NCBI GenBank assembly: GCA_903924985.1
Contig: CAIYDT010000107.1
Coordinates: forward strand, 1-64,000
From: an uncultured Acetobacteraceae bacterium
GTDB lineage: Bacteria; Pseudomonadota; Alphaproteobacteria; Acetobacterales; Acetobacteraceae
Direction of reading: 5' to 3'
Length of the DNA: 64,000 nucleotides
Positions 39,801-49,020 of this stretch are shown here, in pieces (the first letter of the stretch is position 1; every line of letters begins with the position of its first letter). A program made the translations under genes and the position numbers. Under the pieces are notes generated by a model, which saw only the letters and a program-made list of their open reading frames with translations, ran no database searches and had not been told where the DNA came from.

Positions 39801-39933
39801 TCGCTACTGTGCCCGCCACTCCATGAACATGCGGTATAGTTCCGGCGGACACGGATGCGGATTGATCCCAGGCGGGGGCGGGCCGGCATGCTGACAGCAG
39901 CGGCCGGCCTGTGTCACTGCCGGTTCAATCCCC

Positions 39934-40605
39934 CTATCGTACCAGCGGCCATCCTCGCTGCCGGTAGGCCCCATCCCAGAACAGCCATTCGTACTGGCAG
40001 CAACGAACGAACGCCGTCATCATACGGGCTCGCACGGTGGGGGAGGCAGCATCCGCCGCCGTATTGGTCACGCCGATAACGGCTTTGACGGCGGCACCGA
40101 ACCCTTCATCGGCATAGGTGTCGATCCAGGCACGGTACGGGTTGTCCGGCGCGGCGACCCGGGTGATGGCGTTGCCGACATCCCAGTAGAGCCAGAAGCA
40201 GGGGAGGAGAGCGGCCACCAGAACCTCCCACGGTTCGTGATACGCGGTGGCCAGCAGAAAGCTGGTGTAGCCCAGGCAATCGGGCGATGGTTCCGCTCGT
40301 GCCAGGTCAGAGGGGTCGATGCCGAAATCGCTCAGGTAGCGCTCGTGCAGGATTTGCTCGACCGCGACGGCTTCCAGCGCGGACTCAGCGAAGGATCGCA
40401 GTGTATTCGCATCGGGCCCTCGCGCCGCGGCCATAGCCAGTACGCGGGAGTACTCTCCGAGGTACAAGGCATCTTGAATGATATACCCCTGGAACCGCTT
40501 GCGGCTGAGGGTCCCCGCCGCCAGTTCGGTATTGAAGGGCAAAGCGTGGATGGCGTCGCGCAATGGGGCGGTCTGCTGCCAGGCTTGTTCGGAAAACAGG
40601 GCCAT
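39934..40605 (-). CDS. TenA family protein
   Basis: HALPFNTELAAGTLSRKRFQGYIIQDALYLGEYSRVLAMAAAR...CLGYTSFLLATAYHEPWEVLVAALLPCFWLYWDVG...YRAWIDTYADEGF. Confidence 0.9.
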   Translation of the reverse strand: MALFSEQAWQQTAPLRDAIHALPFNTELAAGTLSRKRFQGYIIQDALYLGEYSRVLAMAAARGPDANTLRSFAESALEAVAVEQILHERYLSDFGIDPSDLARAEPSPDCLGYTSFLLATAYHEPWEVLVAALLPCFWLYWDVGNAITRVAAPDNPYRAWIDTYADEGFGAAVKAVIGVTNTAADAASPTVRARMMTAFVRCCQYEWLFWDGAYRQRGWPLVR

Positions 40606-40620
40606 ATCGGGGCTTTCGGT

Positions 40621-41640
40621 TCAGGTCACGCGGTAGACACGGGCGGCGGTGCCGGCGAACAACGCCGTCTTCTCGGCCGCCGTGGCATCGGACGCGATGC
40701 GCTTGAAAGCATTCCACGCCACGGCGTAGGAGCACCAGCGCTTCTGCACCGGAAAATTGCTCTCGAACATGCAGCGCTCCGCGCCGAAGAGTTCGATGCA
40801 GGTTTCCAGCCAGGGCCGCCAGGCCGCGGCTACTTCCGCGGACGAAGGCGGCATCTCCCGATTAGCGGTCGACCCCGGCAGCCTGATCGGCAAGGCGCCG
40901 AGCTTGACGGTGACGTTCCGGTGCCGCGCCAAAGCGGTCATGGAGGCACGCCAATCCGCGAATACCGCATCCCGCCGGTCCGCATAGGGCCCTCCGAGGA
41001 TGGGACTGCCCACATGGTTCAGCACGATCTGCGTTCCCGGAAACCACCCAGCAAGTTCGGCGACTTCGGGGATTTGCGGGTGGTACACCCAGGCGTCGAA
41101 CGCCAGCCCCAAACGGGCGAGGCAGGCGACCCCCTGCCTGAACGTGGGATCGCGCAGCATGCCCGCGGTCGGCACCACCTTGTGAACGCGGTCGCTGGCG
41201 TCCCATGCGGTGGACTGGCGGACGGCGGTAAACCGCCCACCGCTGCTCTCGATATGGCGTTCCAGCAACCCCGCCGCTCGGTCGCCAAGCATCATATCGA
41301 CGCGGCCCACCATGCGCGCACAGACGCCGTTCCCGGCCTGGGCCGCGATGCCGGCGACGAATTCGGTTTCCCCGAGGGAGGCTTCTTCCTCTGGTCCATC
41401 GGTGCGATACATCGACCGGCATTCCTCGAACACCGACGCCACGATGTTGTGCCCGCTACGCAGGTCGGTCAGCAGTTCCGGCAGGAGGTATGTGCTACCG
41501 TCCCGCTCCCAAAGGTGGTGGTGCGGGTCGATGATCGGCAGGTCCGGGTCGATGATGTCCTCGACGTGCCGAGCGAGCCAGGACTCGTCCGTCGGGCCGG
41601 CAAAGCGGCTGGCTTGGGCCATTTGTGTTTCCTCCGTCAT
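40621..41640 (-). CDS. Amidohydrolase family (Amidohydro_2) protein
   Basis: LPIIDPHHHLWERDGSTYLLPELLTDLRSGHNIVASVFEECRSMY...ELAGWFPGTQIVLNHVGSPILGG...FGAERCMFESNFPV. Confidence 0.88.
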   Translation of the reverse strand: MTEETQMAQASRFAGPTDESWLARHVEDIIDPDLPIIDPHHHLWERDGSTYLLPELLTDLRSGHNIVASVFEECRSMYRTDGPEEEASLGETEFVAGIAAQAGNGVCARMVGRVDMMLGDRAAGLLERHIESSGGRFTAVRQSTAWDASDRVHKVVPTAGMLRDPTFRQGVACLARLGLAFDAWVYHPQIPEVAELAGWFPGTQIVLNHVGSPILGGPYADRRDAVFADWRASMTALARHRNVTVKLGALPIRLPGSTANREMPPSSAEVAAAWRPWLETCIELFGAERCMFESNFPVQKRWCSYAVAWNAFKRIASDATAAEKTALFAGTAARVYRVT

Positions 41641-41654
41641 CTCACTTCCGCACT

Positions 41655-41683
41655 GTCATGGTCAGGCTTAACCCGACCATGAC
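41655..41683. repeat. Intergenic palindrome, GTCATGGTC family copy A (decayed)
   Basis: gtcatggtc-aggcttaaccc-gaccatgac; 9-bp perfect outer arms. Confidence 0.6.
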
Positions 41684-41700
41684 GGTATTTCTTAGTGTAA

Positions 41701-44316
41701 CTACCCCAAACTCTTTGACGCCATCTCGAACGTATTCTTACTCAATCCCGGCAGCGCCACGACCCGAGCAAGCTCGGCCTTCATCAGTTTCTGCCGAACC
41801 GGATCGAACCGCCGCCATTGACCCAACGAAGACACCATGCGTGCCGCGATCTGTGGGTTGTCGGGGTCCAGCTTGATAATTGTATCGGCCAGGAACCTGT
41901 AACCCGCGCCGTCGGCCGCGTGGAAGCGCACCTGATTGACGGCGAAGCTGCTGACCAGCGCGCGCACCCGGTTGGGGTTTCGCAGGTCGAAATCGGGGTG
42001 CCCGAACAGCGCCCGCACCGTTTCCATCGTGCCGGGAAGCGGCGACATCGCCTGGATGCCGAACCATTTGTCCAGCACCAGCGCATCCGCCCGCCAACGA
42101 GCATGGAACCATGCCAACGCAGCCTCACGCTCGGTGCAGTCGATGCCGGACAGCACGGACAGTGCCGCCAGCACGTCGGTCATGTTGCCGCCGGCGTCGA
42201 ATTGCGCCTTGGCCAAACCGGCGTCGCCGAACGCCGACAGATAGGCCAGACACGTGTTCCGCAAGGACCGCCGTCCAACGGCCGCACCATCGGTGGTGTA
42301 TGGCCCGGTATTCGTCAGACGCTCATACAGCGCGGCCAGCCTGTCTCGCAGGCCCGCCGCGATGGCCTTCCGGGCCAGATCGCGCGCTTCGTGGATCGCA
42401 TCTGGATCGACCACTTTCATCTGATCCGCCAGGAAGGCCTCGCCCGGTAAGGTCAGTGCCTCCGCGACGAAAGCTGGGTCATCCCCGCTCAGCGTGGCTT
42501 CCATCGCCTGAATCAGCGCCGGTTCCACAACCGGGGTTTCGCCGCGTTGAATGGCGGCAATCATGTCCAGCAACAGGCCGGTCGCATATTGCTGCCCTGC
42601 CTCCCACCGAGCGAATGGGTCGGTGTCGTGCGCCGCGAGGAATTGCAGCCGCTCCCGAGACACGCCCGACAGTTTCACCGGGGCGGAGAAGCCGCGCAGC
42701 AGCGACGGGACCGGTGGGCTGGCGACGTCCACGAAGATAAACCGGCTCTCGGCTTCGGTGGCCAACACAACACGGGTGCCGGACACCGCTTTGGCCTCAC
42801 CCTCCAGGCGGGTGGCCAATTCCTGGCCATTTCCGTCCAGCAAACCCAGCGCGATTGGGATCGTGACGGGCTGCTTATCCGGCTGGCCGGGGGTGGGCGG
42901 GGTGCGCTGGGTCACGGTCAGCGAATACCGGCGCGATGCCGGATCGTAGGTATCGCTCACGGAGATCTCCGGCGTGCCCGCCTGATGGTACCATAGCTTG
43001 AACCGGCTCAGATCCACGCCCGAGGCGTCCTGCATCGCGGCCACGAAATCGTCGATCGTCACCGCGTGGTTGTCGTGCCGCTCGAAGTAAAGGTCCATGC
43101 CCTTCCGGAACGCCGCCTTGCCGATAATGGTGGCCATCATGCGGATGACTTCGGCCCCTTTATTGTAGACCGTGGCGGTGTAGAAATTATCGATCGCAAG
43201 GTAGCTCGCCGGTTGAACCGGGTGCGCCAGCGGCCCCCCATCTTCCCGAAACTGCGCCGCCCTCAAGCCCCGCACATCCCCGATCCGCTTCACCGCCCGG
43301 CTGCCTTGGTCGGCGGAGAACTCCTGATCCCGGTAGACAGTCAGGCCTTCTTTCAAAGACAGCTGGAACCAGTCGCGGCAGGTGACGCGGTTGCCGGTCC
43401 AGTTGTGGAAATATTCGTGCGCGATGACGGATTCGATGCCCTGGTAGTCGAAATCCGTTGCCGTATCGGGGCGCGCCAGCACGTATTTGGTGTTGAAAAC
43501 GTTCAGCCCCTTGTTCTCCATCGCGCCCATGTTGAAGTCCGACACGGCGGCGATGTTGAACACGTTCAGGTCGTATTCCAGGCCAAAGACGTCTTCATCC
43601 CACGTCATCGACGTCTTCAGCGACGCCATGGCATGGCCGCACCGGTCCTCGTCCCCGCGGCGGACGTAAACGCCCAAATCGACGTGCCGGCCCGACCGCG
43701 TAACAAAGCTGTCCTTCACCGCCACCAGATCGCCGGCCACCAGTGCGAACAAATAGCAGGGTTTCGGGTGCGGGTCGGTCCAGACCACACGATGCCGCCC
43801 GTCGCCCAGGTCCTCCACGGGGCCCGGATTGCCGTTCGACAGCATCACCGGCACCAGCGGTTTGTCCGCCACGATGGTGCTTGTGAACTTCGCCATCACG
43901 TCGGGCCGGTCCGGGAAGTAGGTGATGCGACGGAACCCCTCGGCCTCGCACTGCGTGAAATAGCTGCCGTTGGACAGGTACAGCCCGCTGAGCTCGGTGT
44001 TCCCCTTCGGATCGATTCGAACCGCGATTTCCACCACGCAGGCGTCGGGCATGTCGGTCACGACCAGACCATGTGGTTCCAGCCGGTACTGGCCTACCGT
44101 CAGCGGCACCCCGTCGCGTGCGACCGACAGCAGCGTCAAAGCCTCACCGTTCAAAAACATCTCATCGTCGGTACCGGCGCGGCGCACCGCCAGGCGGGAG
44201 CGGACGATCGTCGCGGTTTCCAGCAATTCGAACACCAGATCGACCGTGTCCACCAGGAATGGCGGTGGTTGGTAGTTGGCGAGCAACACGGGCTGCGGGG
44301 CGGCATCGCTGGGCAT
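41701..44316 (-). CDS. pepN: Aminopeptidase N
   Basis: GAMENKGLNVFNTKYVLA, HEYFHNWTGNRVTCRDWFQLSLKEGLTVYRDQEFS zinc-peptidase motifs, PepN length. Confidence 0.96.
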   Translation of the reverse strand: MPSDAAPQPVLLANYQPPPFLVDTVDLVFELLETATIVRSRLAVRRAGTDDEMFLNGEALTLLSVARDGVPLTVGQYRLEPHGLVVTDMPDACVVEIAVRIDPKGNTELSGLYLSNGSYFTQCEAEGFRRITYFPDRPDVMAKFTSTIVADKPLVPVMLSNGNPGPVEDLGDGRHRVVWTDPHPKPCYLFALVAGDLVAVKDSFVTRSGRHVDLGVYVRRGDEDRCGHAMASLKTSMTWDEDVFGLEYDLNVFNIAAVSDFNMGAMENKGLNVFNTKYVLARPDTATDFDYQGIESVIAHEYFHNWTGNRVTCRDWFQLSLKEGLTVYRDQEFSADQGSRAVKRIGDVRGLRAAQFREDGGPLAHPVQPASYLAIDNFYTATVYNKGAEVIRMMATIIGKAAFRKGMDLYFERHDNHAVTIDDFVAAMQDASGVDLSRFKLWYHQAGTPEISVSDTYDPASRRYSLTVTQRTPPTPGQPDKQPVTIPIALGLLDGNGQELATRLEGEAKAVSGTRVVLATEAESRFIFVDVASPPVPSLLRGFSAPVKLSGVSRERLQFLAAHDTDPFARWEAGQQYATGLLLDMIAAIQRGETPVVEPALIQAMEATLSGDDPAFVAEALTLPGEAFLADQMKVVDPDAIHEARDLARKAIAAGLRDRLAALYERLTNTGPYTTDGAAVGRRSLRNTCLAYLSAFGDAGLAKAQFDAGGNMTDVLAALSVLSGIDCTEREAALAWFHARWRADALVLDKWFGIQAMSPLPGTMETVRALFGHPDFDLRNPNRVRALVSSFAVNQVRFHAADGAGYRFLADTIIKLDPDNPQIAARMVSSLGQWRRFDPVRQKLMKAELARVVALPGLSKNTFEMASKSLG

Positions 44317-44465
44317 CGGCAGGGTCTCCGTCGGCGGGGCAGGGCGCTTTTTCGCACGAACGGGGCGGCTAAGCGATGGATTACCCGCCCCGCCGGTACA
44401 GCGCCTCCACCGCTTGCGGTCCGGCCGGGCCGTGGACGGTTTTCTCGTGCTGGATATTTCGCGGT

Positions 44466-45347
44466 CTATCCCCGCTTAGCGTCCGCCAGAACCTCCCGAG
44501 CCAAAGGCAGCATCGCGTAGTCGACCATCGCGCCCTGGTACGAAACGGCGCCGAGCCCGGCCTTTTCCGCTGCTTCGAAGGCGGCCAGAAGGCCCTCAAA
44601 ATACGCGACTTCTTCCGCGGTCGGTTTGTAGACGGCGTTCGCGACCGTCACATGGGTGGGGTGCATGACCGCGACACCGGTGTAGCCGAATTCCCGAGCA
44701 CGGCGGATCAGGCGTTCCACTGCCGGCAGGTCGTCCTGTGCCGTGCCGAAGATGCCCGCGATCGGATACATCGCCCCGCCGGCGCGGCTGTCCAGCACCA
44801 GCTTTGATGCCAGATACGCTTGCTCCAGCCCATCCGACGTCGCGCGAAACCCGAAGGCACGGGCAAAATCGCCGGACACTGGGCCGCTCAGCGCGCCGTG
44901 AATGCCGCGCACCCGGGTGCTGGCCTTGGCGATGTCGCGGGCCGCGTACATGCCTTCGGCTGTTTCCGGCAGCGGCAGGATGCCGACTGCGCCATGCGCC
45001 ACGCCGGCTTTGCCTTCGTAGTAGCTCAGCATATCCGCCAGTGTCTGGATTTCGGCGGGAGAGGCGACCTTGGGCAGCACGATGGCGGTTAAGCCTTCGG
45101 TCACCGCCGCCGCGACCTCGGCGGCGGTGCCATCATAGGTCGGCTGGATACGTACAAAGGCGCCTACGCCGGCCGCACGCAGTTCGGCGATCTCGCTTTT
45201 CAGATTGTCCATCGCCTGGGGTTTGAACTGCGGCGGGACGGAGTCTTCGATATCCAGCACGGCGGCGCCGGGCTTCACCCGGATGGCCTTGCCCACCCAG
45301 TCGCGGCGATGGGCGGGAACGAACAGAGCGGAACGGATGGGCCACAT
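44466..45347 (-). CDS. CitE/HpcH-type CoA ester lyase family protein
   Basis: RSALFVPAHRRDWVGKAIRVKPGAAVLDIEDSVPP...VRIQPTYDGTAAEV...IVLPKVASPAEIQTLADML. Confidence 0.9.
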   Translation of the reverse strand: MWPIRSALFVPAHRRDWVGKAIRVKPGAAVLDIEDSVPPQFKPQAMDNLKSEIAELRAAGVGAFVRIQPTYDGTAAEVAAAVTEGLTAIVLPKVASPAEIQTLADMLSYYEGKAGVAHGAVGILPLPETAEGMYAARDIAKASTRVRGIHGALSGPVSGDFARAFGFRATSDGLEQAYLASKLVLDSRAGGAMYPIAGIFGTAQDDLPAVERLIRRAREFGYTGVAVMHPTHVTVANAVYKPTAEEVAYFEGLLAAFEAAEKAGLGAVSYQGAMVDYAMLPLAREVLADAKRG

Positions 45348-45359
45348 GGGAGATATCCC

Positions 45360-46520
45360 TCAGTAGGATTTGGGCAGGCCGAGGGCGCGTTCGGCCACAT
45401 AGGACAATGCGAGTTCCTGGCTGACGGGCGCCACCAGGGGCAAAATGGATTCACGGAAGTAACGCTCCACATGGAACTCCTTGGCATAGCCAAAACCTCC
45501 ATGTGTGCGCACCGCCCGGCTTGCCGCGCGGTAGAACAGATCGGCACAGAAATACTTGGCGCCGTTCACCTCCGCCCCGCATTCGGCACCGGCGTCATAC
45601 AGCGCGGCACTTTTCATGAGCAGGAGTTCCGCCGCTTGCTGGTGCACCCAGAGTTCGGCCAGCGGATGCTGGACCGCTTGATTCTGGCCGATCGGGCGGC
45701 CGAATACCACCCGGTCCTTCGCATAGGCCACCGCCTTGTCCATCACGTAGCCTGTGGCGCCCAGGATGCCGGCGGCGACGATGATGCGCTCCGCGTTCAG
45801 GCCGGCGAGCAGATAGTGGAAGCCGCGGCCTTCCTCGCCGATGCGGTCTTCTTCGGGAATTTCCAGCCCGTCGATGAACAGCGCGTTGGAGTCCACCGCG
45901 TTGCGTCCGCATTTTTCGATCATCCGCACCTCGACCTTGGAGCGGTCCAGGTCGGTGTAGAACAGCGTCATGCCGTGGCTGGGGCGCTTGCTTTCCGCGA
46001 AGCTGGTGGTGCGGGTGAGCAGCAGGATCTTGTTGGCCACCTGGGCGGTGCTGGTCCAGACCTTGCGCCCGTTGACGATGTAGCGGTCCCCCTGCCTACG
46101 GGCGAAGGTGCTGATGTGGGTGGTGTCCAGCCCCGCATCCGGCTCCGTCACGCCGAAGCACGCCCGATCCGTCCCCGCGATCACCGGGGGCAGGAAGCGC
46201 CGCTGCTGCTCGACGTTGCCGAACTTCACGATCGGCATGCAGCCGAACATGTTCATGTGCAGGGCGGAGCAGGCGTTGAACCCGCCGCGCCCGACCTCCT
46301 GCATGATGATGGCGGCCTCGGTCATGCCCAGGCCGGCGCCGCCGCAGGATTCCGGGAAGATCGCGCCGAACCAGCCCGCGTCGGCGAATGCCTTGGAGAA
46401 TTCGTGCGGGAACTCGTGGTTCAGGTCCTTGCGGTACCAGTAGTCGTCGCCGTACTCGGCGCAGATTCGGGCGACGTTCTCGCGGATCGCCCGCTGTTCC
46501 TCGGTGTAGGAAAAATCCAT
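45360..46520 (-). CDS. Acyl-CoA dehydrogenase
   Basis: MDFSYTEEQRAIRENVARICAEYG, GAIFPESCGGAGLGMTEAAIIMQEVGRGG, CFGVTEPDAGLDTTHISTFA, C-terminal HGGFGYAKEFHVERYFRES. Confidence 0.95.
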   Translation of the reverse strand: MDFSYTEEQRAIRENVARICAEYGDDYWYRKDLNHEFPHEFSKAFADAGWFGAIFPESCGGAGLGMTEAAIIMQEVGRGGFNACSALHMNMFGCMPIVKFGNVEQQRRFLPPVIAGTDRACFGVTEPDAGLDTTHISTFARRQGDRYIVNGRKVWTSTAQVANKILLLTRTTSFAESKRPSHGMTLFYTDLDRSKVEVRMIEKCGRNAVDSNALFIDGLEIPEEDRIGEEGRGFHYLLAGLNAERIIVAAGILGATGYVMDKAVAYAKDRVVFGRPIGQNQAVQHPLAELWVHQQAAELLLMKSAALYDAGAECGAEVNGAKYFCADLFYRAASRAVRTHGGFGYAKEFHVERYFRESILPLVAPVSQELALSYVAERALGLPKSY

Positions 46521-46744
46521 ATTCGCCTCCTGCGCAGCGCTGGCGTTGCCGTACCCCGAGCCTCTCTGGGCGCCATGCGATGGCAGCCTCCCGTTGGATG
46601 GTCTTTTCGTGTTCGACCTTGGTGGGCATCGTGGCGGGGCCGCGGGCGTTATGCAAGGCCGGCGTCCCATGCAGGACCATCCGCCTATGCAATCACGCCG
46701 AGCTGCCCGATGATGCGGCAGGTTCGAGCATAAGGAGTCCACCC

Positions 46745-47926
46745 ATGGCCAATCTGCCACTCGCCGGTCTCAAGGTCCTGGACCTCACCGCCCATCGCGC
46801 CGGCCCGACGGCCGTGCGGCAGTTGGCGGATTGGGGCGCTGACGTGATCAAGATCGAACCGCCGGGGGAGGCCAAGGGCGACGTGGTCGGCGGCAACCGC
46901 CATGGGTTCGATTTCCAGAACCTGCACCGCAACAAGAGCGGCATGACCCTGAACCTGAAAACCGCCGAGGCGCAGCCCATCTTCATGAAGCTGGCGGAAA
47001 CCGCCGACGTGGTGGTGGAGAATTACCGCTCCGACGTGAAGTTCCGGCTGAAGGTGGATTACGAGACCATCGCCAAGGTGAATCCGCGGATCGTCTATGG
47101 ATCGATCTCCGGTTTCGGGCAAAGCGGACCGGATGCCACGCGCCCTGGCGTCGACCAGATCGCGCAGGGCATGGGTGGGCTAATGTCGATCACCGGCTTG
47201 CCGGGGCAGGGGCCGGTGCGGGTGGGGATTCCTATCGCCGACCTGACCGCCGGCATTTTCCTGTCGCAGGCGATCCTGCTGGCGCTGATGCAGCGGGCGC
47301 AGACCGGCAAAGGGCAGTGGGTGCATACGTCCCTGCTGGAGGCGCAGATTTTCATGCTGGATTTCCAGGCGTCCCGCTGGCTGATCGCGCATGAGGTGCC
47401 GGGCCAGGCGGGCAACGATCACCCGACCGGCATTCCGACCGGGGTGTTCCCCACCGCCGACGGGCATATCAACATCGCGGCCTCGGGGCAGGGGCTTTGG
47501 GAGCGGTTCTGCAATGCCATCGGCTGGGAAGCGGCTCTGTCCAACCCCGATTATGCCAGTGGCGGGCTACGCTCGAAAAACCGCAAGCGGGTGAACGAGG
47601 AAATCGGTGCCATCACCCGGTTGAAGCCGAGCGCGCATTGGCTGAAGCTTATCAATGAGGCCGGCGTCCCTTGCGGCCCGATCAACGACATCGCCGCCAC
47701 CTTCGCCGAACCGCAGACGCAACATCTGGGCATCGCGCGCACCGTGCATCATCCGGCGTTGGGCGATATCAAGGTAGTGGGGCAGCCGATCAACATGAGC
47801 GACTCCCCGCAGCCGGAGGCTTTGGGGCCGACCCCGGACCTTGGCCAGCACACCGATGCCATTCTGGGCGAACTGGGCTACAACGCGGCCGCCATCGCCG
47901 ATCTCCGCACCCGTGGCATTATCTGA
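46745..47926 (+). CDS. CaiB/BaiF-type CoA transferase
   Basis: LAGLKVLDLTAHRAGPTAVRQLADWGADVIKIEPPGEAKGD...LHRNKSGMTLNLKTAEAQPIFMKLAETADVVVENYRSDV...GFGQSGPDATRPGVDQIAQGMGGLMSITG. Confidence 0.95.
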   Translation: MANLPLAGLKVLDLTAHRAGPTAVRQLADWGADVIKIEPPGEAKGDVVGGNRHGFDFQNLHRNKSGMTLNLKTAEAQPIFMKLAETADVVVENYRSDVKFRLKVDYETIAKVNPRIVYGSISGFGQSGPDATRPGVDQIAQGMGGLMSITGLPGQGPVRVGIPIADLTAGIFLSQAILLALMQRAQTGKGQWVHTSLLEAQIFMLDFQASRWLIAHEVPGQAGNDHPTGIPTGVFPTADGHINIAASGQGLWERFCNAIGWEAALSNPDYASGGLRSKNRKRVNEEIGAITRLKPSAHWLKLINEAGVPCGPINDIAATFAEPQTQHLGIARTVHHPALGDIKVVGQPINMSDSPQPEALGPTPDLGQHTDAILGELGYNAAAIADLRTRGII

Positions 47927-47936
47927 GGGAGTTTCT

Positions 47937-48977
47937 ATGACCTACCCGACCCATCTCCTGCCCACCACCGTCGTCGGCAGCTACCCGCAGCCGGACTGGC
48001 TGGTGAACCGGGAGACCCTGCACCATCATGGTGTGCCCCGCACCCACGCGCACGACGTGTGGCGCATCGAGCCGGCGCTGCTGGAACAGGCGCAGGACGA
48101 CGGCACCATCCTGGCGATCCGGGAGATGGAACGGGCGGGTATCGACATCGTCACGGACGGAGAAATCCGGCGGGAGAGCTATTCCAACCGGTTCGCGCTG
48201 GCGCTGGAAGGGATCGATTCGGATCATCCCGGCGAAGTGCGGTCGTCCGGCGGGCGGGCGACACCGGTGCCGCGGGTGGTAAGCCGCATCCGGCGCGTGG
48301 CGGCGGTGGAGCGGCGGGACGCGGAATTCCTGCTGCGCAACGCCACGCGGGCGACCAAGATTACCCTGCCGGGGCCGTTCACCTTGTCGCAGCAGGTGCA
48401 GAACGATTTCTACAAGGACGAGGAAGAAATGGCGATGGATTACGCCATCGCCGTCAATCAGGAACTGCGGGAGCTGAAAGCCACCGGCGTGGATGTTATC
48501 CAGCTGGACGAGCCTTGGGTGCGCAGCTCCCCCGAGAAGGCGACCCGTTACGGTATCAAGGCGATCAATCGCGCGCTGGAGGGTATCGAGGGGATCACCG
48601 TTGTGCATCTTTGTTTCGGGTATGCTGCGGTGGTGGCGAACAAACCCTCCGGCTATAGCTTCCTGCCGCAACTGGCCGATACGGTGGCAACGCAGATTTC
48701 CATTGAGGCGGCGCAGCCGAAGCTGGATTTGGGCGTGCTGCGGGATTTATCCAGGAAGACGATCATGCTTGGGGTTCTGGACCTTGGAGATAATATCGTG
48801 GAGACGAAGGAAATTGTCGCGGCGCGGATTCGGGCTGGGTTGAAATTCGTGGATGCGGAACGGTTGGTTCCGGCACCGGATTGCGGGATGAAGTATTTGC
48901 CGCGGGATGTCGCGTTCGGAAAATTGAAGGCGATGGCGGAAGGGGCCGCGATCGTGCGGAAGGAGTTGGCGGGGTAA
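47937..48977 (+). CDS. Cobalamin-independent methionine synthase (MetE C-terminal/core)-like protein
   Basis: LLPTTVVGSYPQPDWLVNRE...IDIVTDGEIRRESYSNRFALALEG...ITLPGPFTLSQQVQNDFYKDEEE...GVDVIQLDEPWVRSSPE. Confidence 0.85.
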   Translation: MTYPTHLLPTTVVGSYPQPDWLVNRETLHHHGVPRTHAHDVWRIEPALLEQAQDDGTILAIREMERAGIDIVTDGEIRRESYSNRFALALEGIDSDHPGEVRSSGGRATPVPRVVSRIRRVAAVERRDAEFLLRNATRATKITLPGPFTLSQQVQNDFYKDEEEMAMDYAIAVNQELRELKATGVDVIQLDEPWVRSSPEKATRYGIKAINRALEGIEGITVVHLCFGYAAVVANKPSGYSFLPQLADTVATQISIEAAQPKLDLGVLRDLSRKTIMLGVLDLGDNIVETKEIVAARIRAGLKFVDAERLVPAPDCGMKYLPRDVAFGKLKAMAEGAAIVRKELAG

Positions 48978-48987
48978 CCGTAAATCT

Positions 48988-49020
48988 CCGTCATGGTCGG
49001 GTCAAGCCCGACCATGACGG
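48988..49020. terminator. Intergenic palindrome copy B at a convergent gene boundary (bidirectional terminator or REP-like)
   Basis: ccgtcatggtcggg-tcaag-cccgaccatgacgg: perfect 14-bp stem, 5-nt loop. Confidence 0.7.

Noticed and set aside
39801-39933. Possible TPP riboswitch near the TenA gene
   Set aside because: The region is 3' of both convergent genes, not upstream of tenA, and I could not match TPP-box sequences.
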